DNA from: Petrosia ficiformis
Taxonomy: Eukaryota > Porifera > Demospongiae > Haplosclerida > Petrosiidae
DNA length: 64,000 nt
Direction of reading: 5' to 3'
Assembly: GCA_947044365.1 (NCBI GenBank)
Contig: OX345636.1
Location: forward strand, 59,337,537-59,401,536
Part shown: piece by piece, positions 35,401-47,983 of the stretch
Layout of the letters: every line of letters begins with the position of its first letter
How positions within the stretch are numbered: position 1 is the stretch's first letter
The notes under the pieces: model-generated
Seen by the model: only the letters and a program-made list of their open reading frames with translations
What the model was told of the DNA's origin: nothing
Databases searched by the model: none
Position numbers and translations under genes: made by a program

Positions 35401-36299
35401 TATGCTCCCATGGCAACAGTTTGATGTGGTTAGGTATATATATATTTTGCATACATACCTCTTCAAATTTTGAATCAAAGTAACTATTGCAACCAGGAGA
35501 TGACACAGGCTACTGCCGAGCAACTATAAGTTCTCCTAACTACTCCAGCAGCTTTCATGACCAGAGACATCCAGAGCCAGCCTACTTGACCATTGACTCA
35601 CAACAGACCTCCCCAACTGAGATTTTCAACTCATGCAAGGAGAATGCTCGGACAGCTCTGCAATGCAGAAAAGTCTGATGAACCCAAACAGAGCACAACC
35701 ACTTCCTCACCCTGAGCTTACCTCCAAATGGTTTCACGGTATATTGAACTCCCTCTTCAAAGCGATTTTCACCTTTTCCTCATGTTACTTGTCCACTATC
35801 AGTCTTGCATTAGCATTCAGCCTTGGATGGAGTCTACCATCTACTTGGGGGGTGCAATGCCAAACAACCCGAATCCCAACAAGTACCTTCTCCCAGTTTC
35901 CTTGCTCTACGGGCCTCTCAACCTCTTAAGCACACCATTCCAAATTGACATTGCACTCAAACAGTACTAGTGAAGCAATGGACAGGGATAGTTAGACTCT
36001 CTAGACAATAATTCGCCGGTCAACAACTCAAAACCTGACAGAGCTAGTCCGAGTATTCTCCCTGCATGAGTTGAAAATCTCAGTTGGGGAGGTCTGTTGT
36101 GAGTCAGTGGTCAAGTAGGTTGGCTCTGGATGTCTCTGGTCGTGAAAGCTGCTGGAGTAGTTAGGAGAACTTATAGTCGCTCGGCAGTAGCCTGTGTCAT
36201 CTCCTGGTTGCAATAGTTACTTTGATTCAAAATTTGAAGAGGTGTGTATGCAAAATATATATATACCTAACCACATCAAACTGTTGTCATGGGAGCATA
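35401..36299. repeat. Long inverted repeat (260-bp arms, 380-bp centre)
   Basis: 35401-35660 and 36040-36299 are about 95% identical in opposite orientation. Each arm contains CAGGAGATGACACAGGCTAC and ACATCCAGAGCCAGCCTAC or its inverse. The outer ends include part of the ORF family at 36220 (KFE...NHIK), so one arm holds a sense and the other an antisense copy. Confidence 0.85.
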
Positions 36300-36685
36300 A
36301 CAACTCAAAACCTGACCGAGAAAAGCTCACCATCTTTGGGAAGCACAACACTGCCAAGCAGCAATTATTCCAAACGAACAACATTCCAAATGACCCTCAG
36401 CTGAATGTCCCTGGCCAGGATACCAGCGAGGTCCTATGTGTGTTTAACAATTTGATGACTCACTTAGTTCTTCAATTCGCAACACCATGTCACATTTTGC
36501 TATGGTCTTCATTGATGTGTGAGCCAAGGAATCCCCATTGGAAGTTGTTTTCGGTCACAGACTTCCATACTCTTTTCTCACAAACATATTCACAAGCATA
36601 CGGACCAAAAAATCAAGCAAGGACAAAAGGTGAAATGCAAACAACCGGAACAGAAACAACAATGATTCTTCAGCCCATAACTTGA
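36218..36685 (+). CDS. Unrecognised ORF family, copy 2
   Basis: Starts at an acceptor-like GCAATAG with YFDSKFEEVCMQNIYIPNHI, then KLLSWEH, and continues about 155 codons to TGA at 36685, ending in a polar region. The first 30 residues match copy 1 at 32794 with an insertion of about six residues before NHIK. The rest is not shared. The locus overlaps the right arm of the inverted repeat. Function unknown; a transposon-borne or fast-evolving gene exon is possible. Confidence 0.4.
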   Translation, partial: YFDSKFEEVCMQNIYIPNHIKLLSWEHNNSKPDREKLTIFGKHNTAKQQLFQTNNIPNDPQLNVPGQDTSEVLCVFNNLMTHLVLQFATPCHILLWSSLMCEPRNPHWKLFSVTDFHTLFSQTYSQAYGPKNQARTKGEMQTTGTETTMILQPIT

Positions 36686-37124
36686 AAAGATGGAGCTAGA
36701 ATGTGACTGTGATGTTTGGATCCAGTGCTTGAGTTGTAGCAATTGTATTTAGTTTGAAAGACTGCCTCAATAGCAATAACATCAGTTATGTTTAGATGTG
36801 TCCATTTGTCAAACAGAACACTTCTCAAAGCCTGCATGGAAACAGTAATCAAGACGTATAACTTCCAAAGCTCCCAGATTTATTTATTTTTTTTGCGATA
36901 AATTAATTTTCATGAGGGGTATGGTCAATTATTGAAAGATTCGATCTGTCAGCTGAATCTCCTACTAAAGTCTTGAGAACACCTTTCAGATTCAGTGCAT
37001 CAGTTTTTTCCTAATGGACATGCTGGTTAGTCTCGCAAGCCAGACTCTCACACGCTACGCTGAGTTGTGACGCGGAACGTATGAAGTACTTGAGATAAAG
37101 GCTGCAGAATTTAATTAAATTAAA

Positions 37125-37199
37125 ATGGGTCTGAGCAAGATTGTAGTAGAGACAGTGAAACTGTTGGGTATTCATAAGTTAAAAGACAAGCAGATATAA
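37125..37199 (+). pseudogene. N-terminal fragment resembling RecQ-like helicase
   Basis: ATG at 37125 opens 24 codons, MGLSKIVVETVKLLGIHKLK then DKQI and TAA. L-G-I-x-x-L-K-x-K-Q-I is like the motif just before helicase motif I (Walker A) in RecQ-like proteins, which are multicopy in sponges and cnidarians. The Walker A region itself is missing. Low confidence because of length. Confidence 0.35.
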
Positions 37200-38524
37200 T
37201 TATGTATATGACAGATAGAAAGGTGTCTGGTCTTTGTAACAGTTAGATAACTTGTCTTGCTGTAAGTTTTGCTTCCTGTTTTGTTAATACATGTAATTAT
37301 TCTGTTTCGCATTTGTAGCGAATAAAGACATTTGAATCTCTAAATCTCACTGCTTAACTTTGCTAATATTTTCTTTATGTCGACACAGCTTGAATCATTT
37401 TAAGTTTCTTCTTCTATGCCGTCACTAGGTAGAATATCTTGAACGCTTACGAACTGAATATGCTAGTAGGTGGGGTCCACCCGGACCGAGATTTAGCCGG
37501 ATCGATTTTTTGGTGATACCGGCGTTACAATTATCACACACTACTTATTTATCCAAAAAAATTCCTGTACAAGCGTCACAATTCACCAAACTCTGTAGCC
37601 TGTGCATTATTATGCCATATATATAATTTTAACATGCAAGTAGCTCATTTGAACTATTAGTTATTCAGAAAATTGCTAATACACAGATACACGGAAAAAA
37701 AGGCAAATATTGTTCGTCATTCATAAGTAAAGTTACAAACATTTTTCTGCCGGTGATTGCGATTGTGAATGACCTTTGGTACAAGTACCTACAGTAACAT
37801 TCCAACAGTTTGAATAAAACTGCTTAAGCAGGAGGATGATCATAATACTGCTCTCTCATTCTATATTAACTAATCTCAAATATTCAAATACTATCATGTG
37901 AATTTCGCCCTTATGTGCAACATTATGGTTCAATGCTGGATGGACTACTGTTCAATTGGAAGTAAAGGTGTGAGCTTGTCCTTGGGATTACTAGTTCAGG
38001 AAACTGTTTGTCGTTTACAAAACACTTGATCAAACTGTTGATCAGTTCTCATCTAAAAAAAACCATACTACAATTCCCCAGGTTAGTGAAACTATGGAAC
38101 TACGTATGCTGTTGCTACGTGCAAACACTTGCTTGGATATTACTGTATCTTGCGTTTGTCTAAGAATGTAATATTAATTAATTAAATTTGGCACGTATCA
38201 ATGATTTAGCGTGGGCGTCTGGAACCGAGACTAGGTATCTATGTGGCATAAAATATTTGCAGTGGAGTTGGTGAAATCTCTTGTGATCTGGTGGTTCTCT
38301 GAAGAACCAGGAGTGGTATACAACCACAAATTAAAAGAAAAATGACACCAACAACAGATGAAAACACAAAAACAGTGACAATGAGAACAGAAACTGAAAT
38401 AAAGACACTGAAATGTCATCAGATTAAATTAACATCGTTTGACAAGTACTCGTACCCTCTGAGTCGTGGAATGATGGTCTCCTACGTTTACGACAACTGT
38501 ACCCTTCCAACAACAAGTGAACTA

Positions 38525-38755
38525 GTTCCAATCGAAATTACACTTATGATCAAAAGCATAGTACTTGTGTAACTGATCAGTTTTATCAACTGCCCCCATA
38601 AACTTGTTGTATGCAGGCAGTAATGGGGGAACTGATTGAGCTACAAGTAGTCATGATTTTTGCCCTACTTGTTCCCTGTAAACCTTACCCTTCATGGATT
38701 GTGGGAAAACATTCGTAACAAAGCTGACAACCTTGCGATCATGGAAAACAAAATA
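38525..38755 (-). pseudogene. Decayed piggyBac-type transposase fragment
   Basis: On the minus strand FVFHDRKVVSFVTNVFPQSM and GKVYREQVGQKS are followed, in the same frame after one TGA, by SVPPLLPAYNKFMGAVDKTD and QLHKYYAFDHKCN, then TAG. VPP-x-L-P-A-Y-N-K-x-MG-x-VD-x-x-D is the signature of the C-terminal DDE region of piggyBac (PGBD) transposases. The stop reads TGA where CGA would fit. The DDE core upstream is absent, so the enzyme is inactive. Confidence 0.75.
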
Positions 38756-40203
38756 GTTATTCCCACCTGATGAGCAAGAGTTATACGAACCCTTTGGAGG
38801 AGCACTGTTGTCTTTGGGGTCAGTGTCGTCTGTAGGACCTTCCATACCCGTAAATTCTGGGTACATTCCAGAGTACAGTGATTGAAGAAGACCATGAGCT
38901 TTAGCCTCACGTTTACGATCAGAAGACGAACCTGTAGACCTGAAAAATTACATAATCATTTAATGCACTTGTAGTGTATGAATCAAAATAATTAATTATG
39001 AGCACAATTATATGCAAAATAATACACATAATTTAATTAATACGTTCATGAATATTCATGAGATTACGGTAACAACGATCAATATTGAAAGTTTGTGGTT
39101 AGTGGGTGGGATATACTCCACCCTCTACCTATGAATATAGTTAAATCTCGGTGCATTTACTTGTAAAATTGGGCCCAAATTTAAGTAATATGCTCATGAA
39201 TATTCATGAGTTTGACGTCACGATCATGAATATTCATAATTGTGTGGTTAGTGGGTGGGGTATACTCCACCCTCTGCCTATGAATATAGTTAAATCTCAG
39301 TGCATTTACATGTAAAATTGGACTCAAATTTAAGTAATATGCTCATGAATATTCATGACTTTGACGTTACAATCATGAATATTCATGCTTGTGTGGTTAG
39401 TGGGTGGGGTATACTCCACCCTCTGCCTATGAATATAGTTAAATCTCAATGCATTTACATGTAAAATTGGGCTCAAATTTAAGTAATATGCTCATGAACA
39501 TTCATATGTTTGACGTCACAATCATGAATATTCATGCTTGTGTGGTTAGTGGGTGCGGTATACTCCACCCTCTACCTATGAATATAGTTAAATCTCAGTC
39601 CAATTACATGTAAAATTGGGCCCAAATTTAAGTAATATGCTCATGAATATTCATGGGGTTGACGTCACGATCATGAATATTCATGATTGTGTGGTTAGTG
39701 GGTGGGGTATACTCCACCCTCTGCCTATGAATATAGTTAAATCTCAGTGCATTTACATGTAAAATTGGGCTCAAATTTAAGTAATATGCTCATGAATATT
39801 CATGAGTTTGACGTTAGAATCATGAATATTCATGCTTGTGTGGTTAGTGGGTGCGGTATACTCCACCCTCTACCTATGAATATAGTGAAATCTCAGTGCA
39901 ATTACATGTAAAATTTGGGACTATATTTAATTGTTATGCTCATGAACATTCATGAGTTTGACGTCACAATTATCACTATTCATACATTGTGGTTAGTGGG
40001 TGAGGTATAGTCCACCCTCTATCTATGAATATCATTGAAAGTGTTTCAAGACGACAGTTAATTTGCTCATAGTTTCGTACATTTATATTAATTTGACTAC
40101 ATCAAGTATAAAGTAGCATCTTAATTAAACTAAAGCTCGTGACAATTATTATTACAGGCTGTATTACAATTATTATATATACATAATATTATATATAATA
40201 TAC

Positions 40204-40244
<41 letters not shown>

Positions 40245-41167
40245 AATTATATATATATTGTATATAGACCTGTGAATCTTTAATCCACCAGCATACTATA
40301 TATTGTATATAGTACACTTACAGTTCTTATATACCACAATATAAACCCTTGGTTTAGTGTCTTTGCAAGCTCGGGCTATATGACATCCTCAGACACTAAA
40401 ACTCGGGTCTATATTTTGTATATAAGAACTGTAAGTGTACTATATAATATGTTAACTTTCTTAATTAATGATACTGCTAAGTTTAACTGTTAAGGTGGTA
40501 CTAGGGAGTGGGCGGATGCGACTCCAATCAGTTTCAAAATAGAATATTATATAATATGACTCTAACCTGGTGTAATGGCAACCTTCATATCTTCTAATCA
40601 CCTTTATAGGGTCCTGGAAGTGATAAAACATATATAAAATGTCCATTTTTGTAATCGCAATAAGTACAAAACGGAGAAAGCCACGCCCACCAATCATGGC
40701 ATGCACCAAGTACAATGCATTTAGAGAAAACAAATAGAGCCGTTTTCTGGAAATTCATTTTACTTTTATAGTTACAAGAGGCTGAAGAAAGCTGAATTCT
40801 GTAGCTTTTCACTGAAACCATAAAATTTACCTTTCTAGGCACTATCAAACTCCAGTTACCCGCCATTGTTTCCCACCCACCGCCCCCTCCACCACCTGAA
40901 AATAAACTATCAGTGAAAACATTTAGGCCCAATAATTATACCCCCGGGTGGGTGTGGCTTCCAAAAAATACAGAATGGAACCAGATTGTATGCAGCAAGA
41001 AGTAGAAACTGATTGGAGTAGCATCCGCCCACGGAAAAGACTACAACCATAATATAGATATATACATAATAGTAATAACCTGTCGTCTTGTATTATCAGA
41101 GATTATGTAATTATTGTTATTCACTCACCAAATGTATCGCTGTGTTCGAGATCTGTACTCATATTAT
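38651..41167 (-). CDS. Minus-strand multi-exon gene joined to the piggyBac relic
   Basis: Exons in transcript order: 41167-41129 (ATG at 41162), 40895-40831, 40613-40567 and 38939-38651. Phases match: 1, 0, 2. The product starts MSTDLEHSDTF, has a Gly run before WETMAGNWSLIVPRK, then DPIKVIRRYEGCHYT, then a Ser/Lys region STGSSSDRKREAKAHGLL and an acidic segment. The last exon runs straight into piggyBac-like sequence and stops at 38651; a possible donor AAG|GTTGTC at 38732 could bypass it. A piggyBac-derived gene with a new N-terminus, or a truncated host gene, are both possible. Confidence 0.5.
39045..40035. repeat. 149-bp satellite, 6-7 copies, with TGACGTCA and a palindrome in each
   Basis: TGCTCATG starts at 39191, 39340, 39489, 39638, 39787 and 39937, a 149-150-bp period. 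Each unit holds two CATGAATATTCATG palindromes separated by about 12 bp, a TGACGTCA or near match between them, and GGTATACTCCACCCTCT. The array lies in the last intron of the minus-strand gene. TGACGTCA is the CREB/ATF site; whether it acts here is unknown. Confidence 0.92.
40190..40240. repeat. TA microsatellite
   Basis: About 40 bp of uninterrupted TA preceded by TATAATATACATAATATA. Confidence 0.9.
40306..40446. mobile_element. Foldback MITE-like element
   Basis: Arms TATATAGTACACTTACAGTT and AACTGTAAGTGTACTATATA are perfect inverted copies extended by CTTATATAC/GTATATAAG. Inner pairings ATATAAACCC/GGGTCTATAT and AGTGTCT/AGACACT continue toward the centre. 141 bp, no ORF. Confidence 0.85.
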
Positions 41168-41894
41168 CTAAAACAATAAAAATGATATACTTGTACAACA
41201 GGATTATCACTTACAGTTTCGTAACCCAGGGGCTTTTGAAAAAAGAATGAATTAATTTTAATAATAATTCCAACCACACCTACCATGGATGTAATATACT
41301 GATTGCGAGGTGTGGCTCAGCATCTCAAAACCTTCGTTGCAAATGAATACAGGCAATTTGCAACTTTCTCCAACTTCTGGAGCAATCTAACACTCACCTC
41401 AACCTTGCTTACCAATTACTGCAAGCACAGCATCTACTCAAGTCTGCACACGAACGCTATTTGAAGGGTTATTGTCCCAATATCCCTTTCTCTCTCGCTA
41501 GAACCAGCTAGAAACCCAAGTCTATACATCACACAAACATCAACATAACGTTCTACTCTCCTTTCACTTTTTTTATTACCCTAAGCTAACTTCAAAGTAA
41601 CATCAAAGGGCGGACACTTGAATCAAAGCACCGCTAGACCACATCCAACGAAGCGTGGGCGTTTTGAACAATAGAATGCCGACATGCCGCCACCACATTG
41701 GTATACTCTTGTAACCTACAGTAATTTGGGGTGTGGTACATCCAAGACCCAGCCATTGCAGTGAAATTTAGCAATGTAATAAGTAGGTGTGGTACTTCCT
41801 ATCTGACAGGATGTTATAAAATTACAACACTAAAAAACTGAAAGTGTTATCTGCAGACTGCAGAGCGAGTGGTATAGAAACAATCAAGACGAGA

Positions 41895-44800
41895 ATGGAC
41901 CGGAGGCGGAAGCGGAGAGAGCTGGTGAGTGAAATCAAATGTGTTTTGACAGCATGTCAGCTTGCGGTCTCTAGGGGTGTTCCCAGTTAGGCGAGTTTGC
42001 CCACAAAAATATATTTTAAGCCCATGCATCTTCTCCTATTTTACCTAAATGAGATTACACATTTGGAGCATTCAGAGTGCTCCTATAGTGCAATCATATA
42101 GTCCCGTAAACGCATGTACAGTTCTCAGTGTCTATCAGTTAAAGTAACAAAATTATTATCCATCTATATATAGTATCTATATATAGTATCTATATATAGT
42201 ATATCTATATATAGTATAGATTATTATAATAATTATTATCCATCTATATATAGTATAGAAGTATATAGTGTCTATCAGTTAAAGTAACAAATTTATTAAA
42301 ATAATTATACATGTAGTACAATAATAATAACAATTAAATATTATTTTAAATATTCAATAAATATAGATTACAGTAATTATTATAAAATATGGAATAAAGA
42401 AGATTTAACAATGTATTTAGTTACTATTCTGATTATAATAATTATACAATTATTATAATTTTAAAGCTTTTGTTAATACTAATAGAATATTATTATAAAT
42501 AGTTCCATGCTAATGCAACAAGAATTACGGTTATATATTATTGTATATATGAAATAATAAATGAATTATTCAAAGTGTTTGTATCCAATTATTCAAAGTG
42601 CTGGTATCCAATTGTTCACACTTTGGTATCCGATTATGAGTTGGTATCCAATTACCATATTCAAAGTGTTGGCACCCAATTATTCAAAGTGTTGGCACCC
42701 AATTATCGCATTTGTGAATAAATTTATCTTGTACTTTGCCACACAAGGAGGAATGTTGTAATTTGTAAACCAGTGGCGTTTCTAAACTTCTGAAGGAAGC
42801 AGGATAATCAATGGGCAAATACTGTTTTAAAATGATTCTGGCAAGTGGAAATTAAAAGCCATGGTCAAGTACATCGCGATTGTGAGACGAGACTTGATGT
42901 ATCGCGAAAGGAATATAATTGTACGTATAGGTCATACACCGAGTTTCTAATGCGCAATCAATCAGATTGCACAATGTCATGATACATGTCACATGTAGAT
43001 GATTTTTAACAGACCCATTTGATGACATCACATTTAAAATAAGGAGCGGGATGCAACGATCAATAGATTTAGCATGGCATGGGCTATGAGTCTTTGAAAT
43101 CAAAACAGAAGTAGGCTATTATGCTTTTTCTACATAACCAAGACATATTTGTATTATTACCCACTAGATTTGGAAATAGCTAGCTAGCCTGTTTTATTGC
43201 ATTTGTGTCGTCATATGTGTAATTCTTTGAACAAAGTGATGTATATAGCATGCAATGAGACCCTTCTCGTAGTATGGGTCTTGCTTGTGAGACTGGATTG
43301 AACTTTTTGCGCATACACTAATTAACTATTTAAATTTCTAGGCATGAGGAAAGTATGCTCCAATATTCACCAATTATTCTATTCTGCCATGCCCTTATTT
43401 TAGACTAATTATTTCCTAATTTTACATTAAGTATGGTTTTAATAGGCATGAGGAAATTAGTAAATTGCGAATAACAGGTCTACATGAATATAGTGGATGC
43501 ATATTCATTGCCATTTGTGTATTCTTAGCCAAGGGGTTTGGTTTGATCTTGACATTAAATTAATACATGAGTATGCAAAATGGCCGAAGGTAGCTGGTAG
43601 CTGCATATGAACATTTCTTGAATAAATTCCATGGTGAGATTAATTTCCCAGATTTCTGCGGTCGTCGTGGATGGCTGAGGATGAGACTAGATGCTTTGGC
43701 GACACTCTTTAAGATGATGAAGAAAAGAGCTTTATTTTTGTCATCTTAAAAAAACCTGTACGAGGCCAGAAAACAGTTCTTTTTCAACTACCAAGTATCG
43801 TTCCTCCCTTGGAAGTACATGTAACTTTTGGCTTATGTAGACAATTGGATGTTCTCCCCCATTGTCATGAACTTATTTGACTCTATTTGAGGGATCTGTT
43901 TGTAGGATCGTTTGCTTGCTATGATTAGGACGTAGCTTTGGATTAATTTCCCACATGCTTTGCCATTGACTTGTCTCAAATAAAATGTTTCGTTTGTTCT
44001 ACTTCTTTGGGCTGGTAATGTCTATATAATTTGATCTAGCTAACTAATAGATGACGTAACTAACATGCTAAGCCTACCCTGAATTTTTTAAACATTTTTT
44101 AGACCATGTCACAACCACAACCAACTAAATTAAAATTATTACCCTTACATCCACATTTGTACAGAGAATAATTATGATGCAATATATATTTCCCGCAAAA
44201 AAAAAAATGGAGAAAAAGTAGCTGTTCTCATATGATTTGACTAGTGGTCAGGGACGGTAATAAAAGAAAGCGCGCAGAAACATTTTTTCCTGCATAATTA
44301 TGATGCATATAATTATGATGCGTTAACATGGGTGGAGTCATAAATAATTATTGCTGAGTGGGCAAAGCGGGGAGCAAAGAAAGACGAGAGCTGAGTGTAA
44401 GTAGTCACTTACATATAATTATGATTATATTATATAATTACTGGCAATAAAGTTTCTTCAGAAAGGATCAAGTATAATATACGGGCAGAGCAACGTAGCG
44501 ATCTAATGAAGCCACAAGAGTATTTTCCACCCACCATTTGCGGATAGGTGTGGTGTTATTTAATCCCACTGTTTGACATTTACGCTGGGCCGATAGGCCC
44601 AGCGCTGTTCCTGACAAACAGGGGGGGGTCTGGAGGGCGAAGCCCCCCCAGTTTAGGCCTCTTGTCGGTAGGGATATCATCAACATGTTAACGAGCAATA
44701 TGCAATGTTACAACCTGCCACAGCTATCGTGCATAATTAATAAGGTGACGAATCCGGAAGTGGTGGGTGGAACACTTGTAACACTCTTGTGGCTTCATTA

Positions 44801-47694
44801 GATCGCTACGTTGCTCTGCCCGTATATTATACTTGATCCTTCAGAAAATGTTAGTCAGACAGGCCTGACTATGGCTGTGCTGCACTAGTGTGCTCTTGGG
44901 ACACCTACATGTACATCTATCATGACAATTAATAGTTAATTAGCTAAACATTTGGTAGCTATGTCCTTGCCTGCAGATGCAATTGTTGTATCAATGCAGC
45001 ATCATATCCACAGTACACTGATTCATGAAGTAGCTTGTTTTGCTAATAAAAAACTAATATTGTCTATATATATACGTAATTACATGTTACATATATATAC
45101 ATGTGTGTCTTGTATTAAATATTTGTTTCCTAAAATCAACTGAAAGATCAAACTGTGCTACAGAATAGTTATTTGCTTTCATTGCTAAAGTGCAGTAGAA
45201 GAGAGCTAGGAGGTGTGAAAAGACAGCGTTAATTGTGTTGTGTGATGCAAGAGAGGACATGTTATGCTGATCATAATGTGATGTGTGTTATGTTCAATAA
45301 CCTTCTTGGAGAAACACATGTTCTATAGTTCAAAGTTTGATCTTTCATGATCAGTTGCTTTTGAAGAATGAATATACATCTATATAGGGTATTTATAAAA
45401 ATGAACCATTCATTACTCACATTTATAACTGCTTCCTATATTGTTCTTCCATTTACTCCACCTTTAATTTCTGAATAATTATTATTAGCTAATTGAATAA
45501 AATAGCAAATTGTATAAATTGACTTCTATACTATAGAATGACAGACTGAAGGAGGCTTATGAAAGAAAAGACTTGCCATCTGTGAAAGAAATCGTCCAGC
45601 ATTTTTCAGATCCGAAATATGCTCATGTAAGTGCAAGAAATAATGTTTTTTAGTCTGTGAAACTTTTGTGTCAGTGTTTGTTATTGAAATCTCAACACAC
45701 TGAAGGTGATAATACTTGAAAACAGATTAATTCCATAGAAGTAGAACAACGGAGACCAGAGGGTCCCATGCCACCCAATATATTGACAGGGGAGCTAGCC
45801 CTACCAGTATTGTAGCTTTTATTTGGAAAATACTTAATGTCAACTCGGATGCAGAGCTATGGACATACCTTGTAATCGACCACAAGATGGTCTGTATGTA
45901 ATTCTCAATGTAATTCCCAATTCCATCCCACCTCCCATCATTTTCAAGTTCCTACTGCACTGATTACTCCAAATATCATACCAGTATTTTAGTAAAATTG
46001 ATTGCCTAGCAGCTTGTGCTTCATGTAAGCACAACAAGTGCCATCAGGATGGGACCCTCACCTACACATGTACATGGTGAAGTAATATTACACATGTGAA
46101 ACAAACGATAATTAAAATACACCAAAACATTATAATCATTATTTATGTTTCACTGCTCATTTGTGTGGGTCTGAGTCATATAATCATGACAAGGTTAACT
46201 TCAGAACATTTAATTTATGCATAGAAAGTAATAAAAGTCAAGTACAGAGAGTCTGTTATAAACTGAAGTACAAGCTGCTATCAACTGAGCTGAATTCAAA
46301 ATCTATTTTATTAAATACAAAAAGCACATGAAAAGCATGTGTATTTTATCTCTATAGTCTTACATTTTAGTCTGTGCTTTATCTCAAAAAAAGAAAAAAA
46401 GGTTAATAACATTTCCTACTTATTGAATATCAATTGACCAAGCTCCCTGAATTTACTAATTTTCTTAGCTATACATGTACATGTACATGTATGTGATACA
46501 AGTATAATTATATATTAGGATCATGGAAAGTAACTGTCCATACAAAAGCATAAGGAAATGCTATATAGTATATACATGTATGTGCACAAAACCTCTAGTC
46601 CCTTTGTGTTTGGGAATGATTTTATTTTTGTGTTTGTCACACATAGATTAATTACTATCTATTTCATCAATTCCTAAAGTGTTATTTAATGACTTTGTGT
46701 TTCAGTACTAACATTTGTGTATTACACATGAACTTTTATAAAACCAAAACATCGACTATTCTCACTTTCATTGGACTAGTATGCATGGAGCATCATATCA
46801 TACAGCTCACATTCTCTAGTTATAAACATACATGTAGAATATATGACTTTAGAGGCATTCAAATGTGATGTTGGACAAAAGAAAGTAATATCCAACCACA
46901 CTGAAATACAGTAACCAGTAATCACATACCTTTTGGGCTGTCTCAACCCACTGATAATGACAATGAATTCATTATAAGTATAAATTAAAGGGTATATAAT
47001 ATTAAAATTAACAATACCCTTACTGTAATACCACACCCATTATTACTGACCCAATCCTCTAGCGTCATTTTATATACTTAGATATGCTAAAAATGTATAC
47101 TGAGAAGAATTTAATATTTGAGAATAAAAAAGACATGCATGTACCGACACTTTAAAACCACATACATGAAACACACTCCTTTGGTTTTTTGTTCTATACT
47201 CAGACTGAGATTATAATTAAGATAAAATGACCTTAAATTTCTTTGTGGATGTAAATATTATTGGTTTAGGTAAACTGCATAATATACTTATGTATCATGA
47301 CCTATAACTACATGTACATGTATGTATAATTATGAAGTGAGTACACAGCTTATACATTGTGACATATACATGTATCATAAACCACTTTTATGTATGTAGA
47401 TGTCCTTATACCTCTTTTATTTTTAAATTCAACCTGTTTTTATAAATGTCAATGAAAAATTTGATGAATATCATGTAACAAATTATATAAAATCTCAACT
47501 GTATACCTAGTGAATTCTAAATGATAGACCACCAAAGTCAGAGATTTCTAAGAAATTTAACATTACCTACCTGGCAAGTTTACAATCATTCACTTTTCTG
47601 CTTTTCTGACAGTAATGAAGCTTGATATCAACTTTTTATCCCTTCATTGTAAAACAGTTGATGTTGATGTATACACTATACATATGTTATCTGA

Positions 47695-47726
<32 letters not shown>

Positions 47727-47947
47727 CAGACAAACACCTGAGACAATGGAAAAATGAATAATGAGAGTTGCCTCAGGTGGGATTCGAACCCACGACACTC
47801 TGTATTCCAGACAGATGCTCTACCAACTGAGCTACCCAGGCAGCTCAGCTGGCAGGGTTCGAATACTAGGCTTTTAGGTGAAGGCCGGGGTAATGAAACC
47901 ACCAAAGACACCAACACCAAACCTTAGTATATACATATGTTATCTGA

Positions 47948-47983
<36 letters not shown>

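Noticed and set aside
35487..36213. Mirror-image ORFs of about 60 codons in the inverted repeat
   Set aside because: They are the same sequence in the two arms. No independent support for a protein, although the repeat itself is reported.
40594..40932. 112-codon minus-strand ORF with a Gly run
   Set aside because: Only 40831-40895 and 40567-40613 within it behave as exons; the rest is intron read-through.
47769..47841. Functional tRNA-Ser(GGA)
   Set aside because: Lacks the long variable arm of serine tRNAs, has an acceptor mismatch and lies in a repeat; kept only as tRNA-like.
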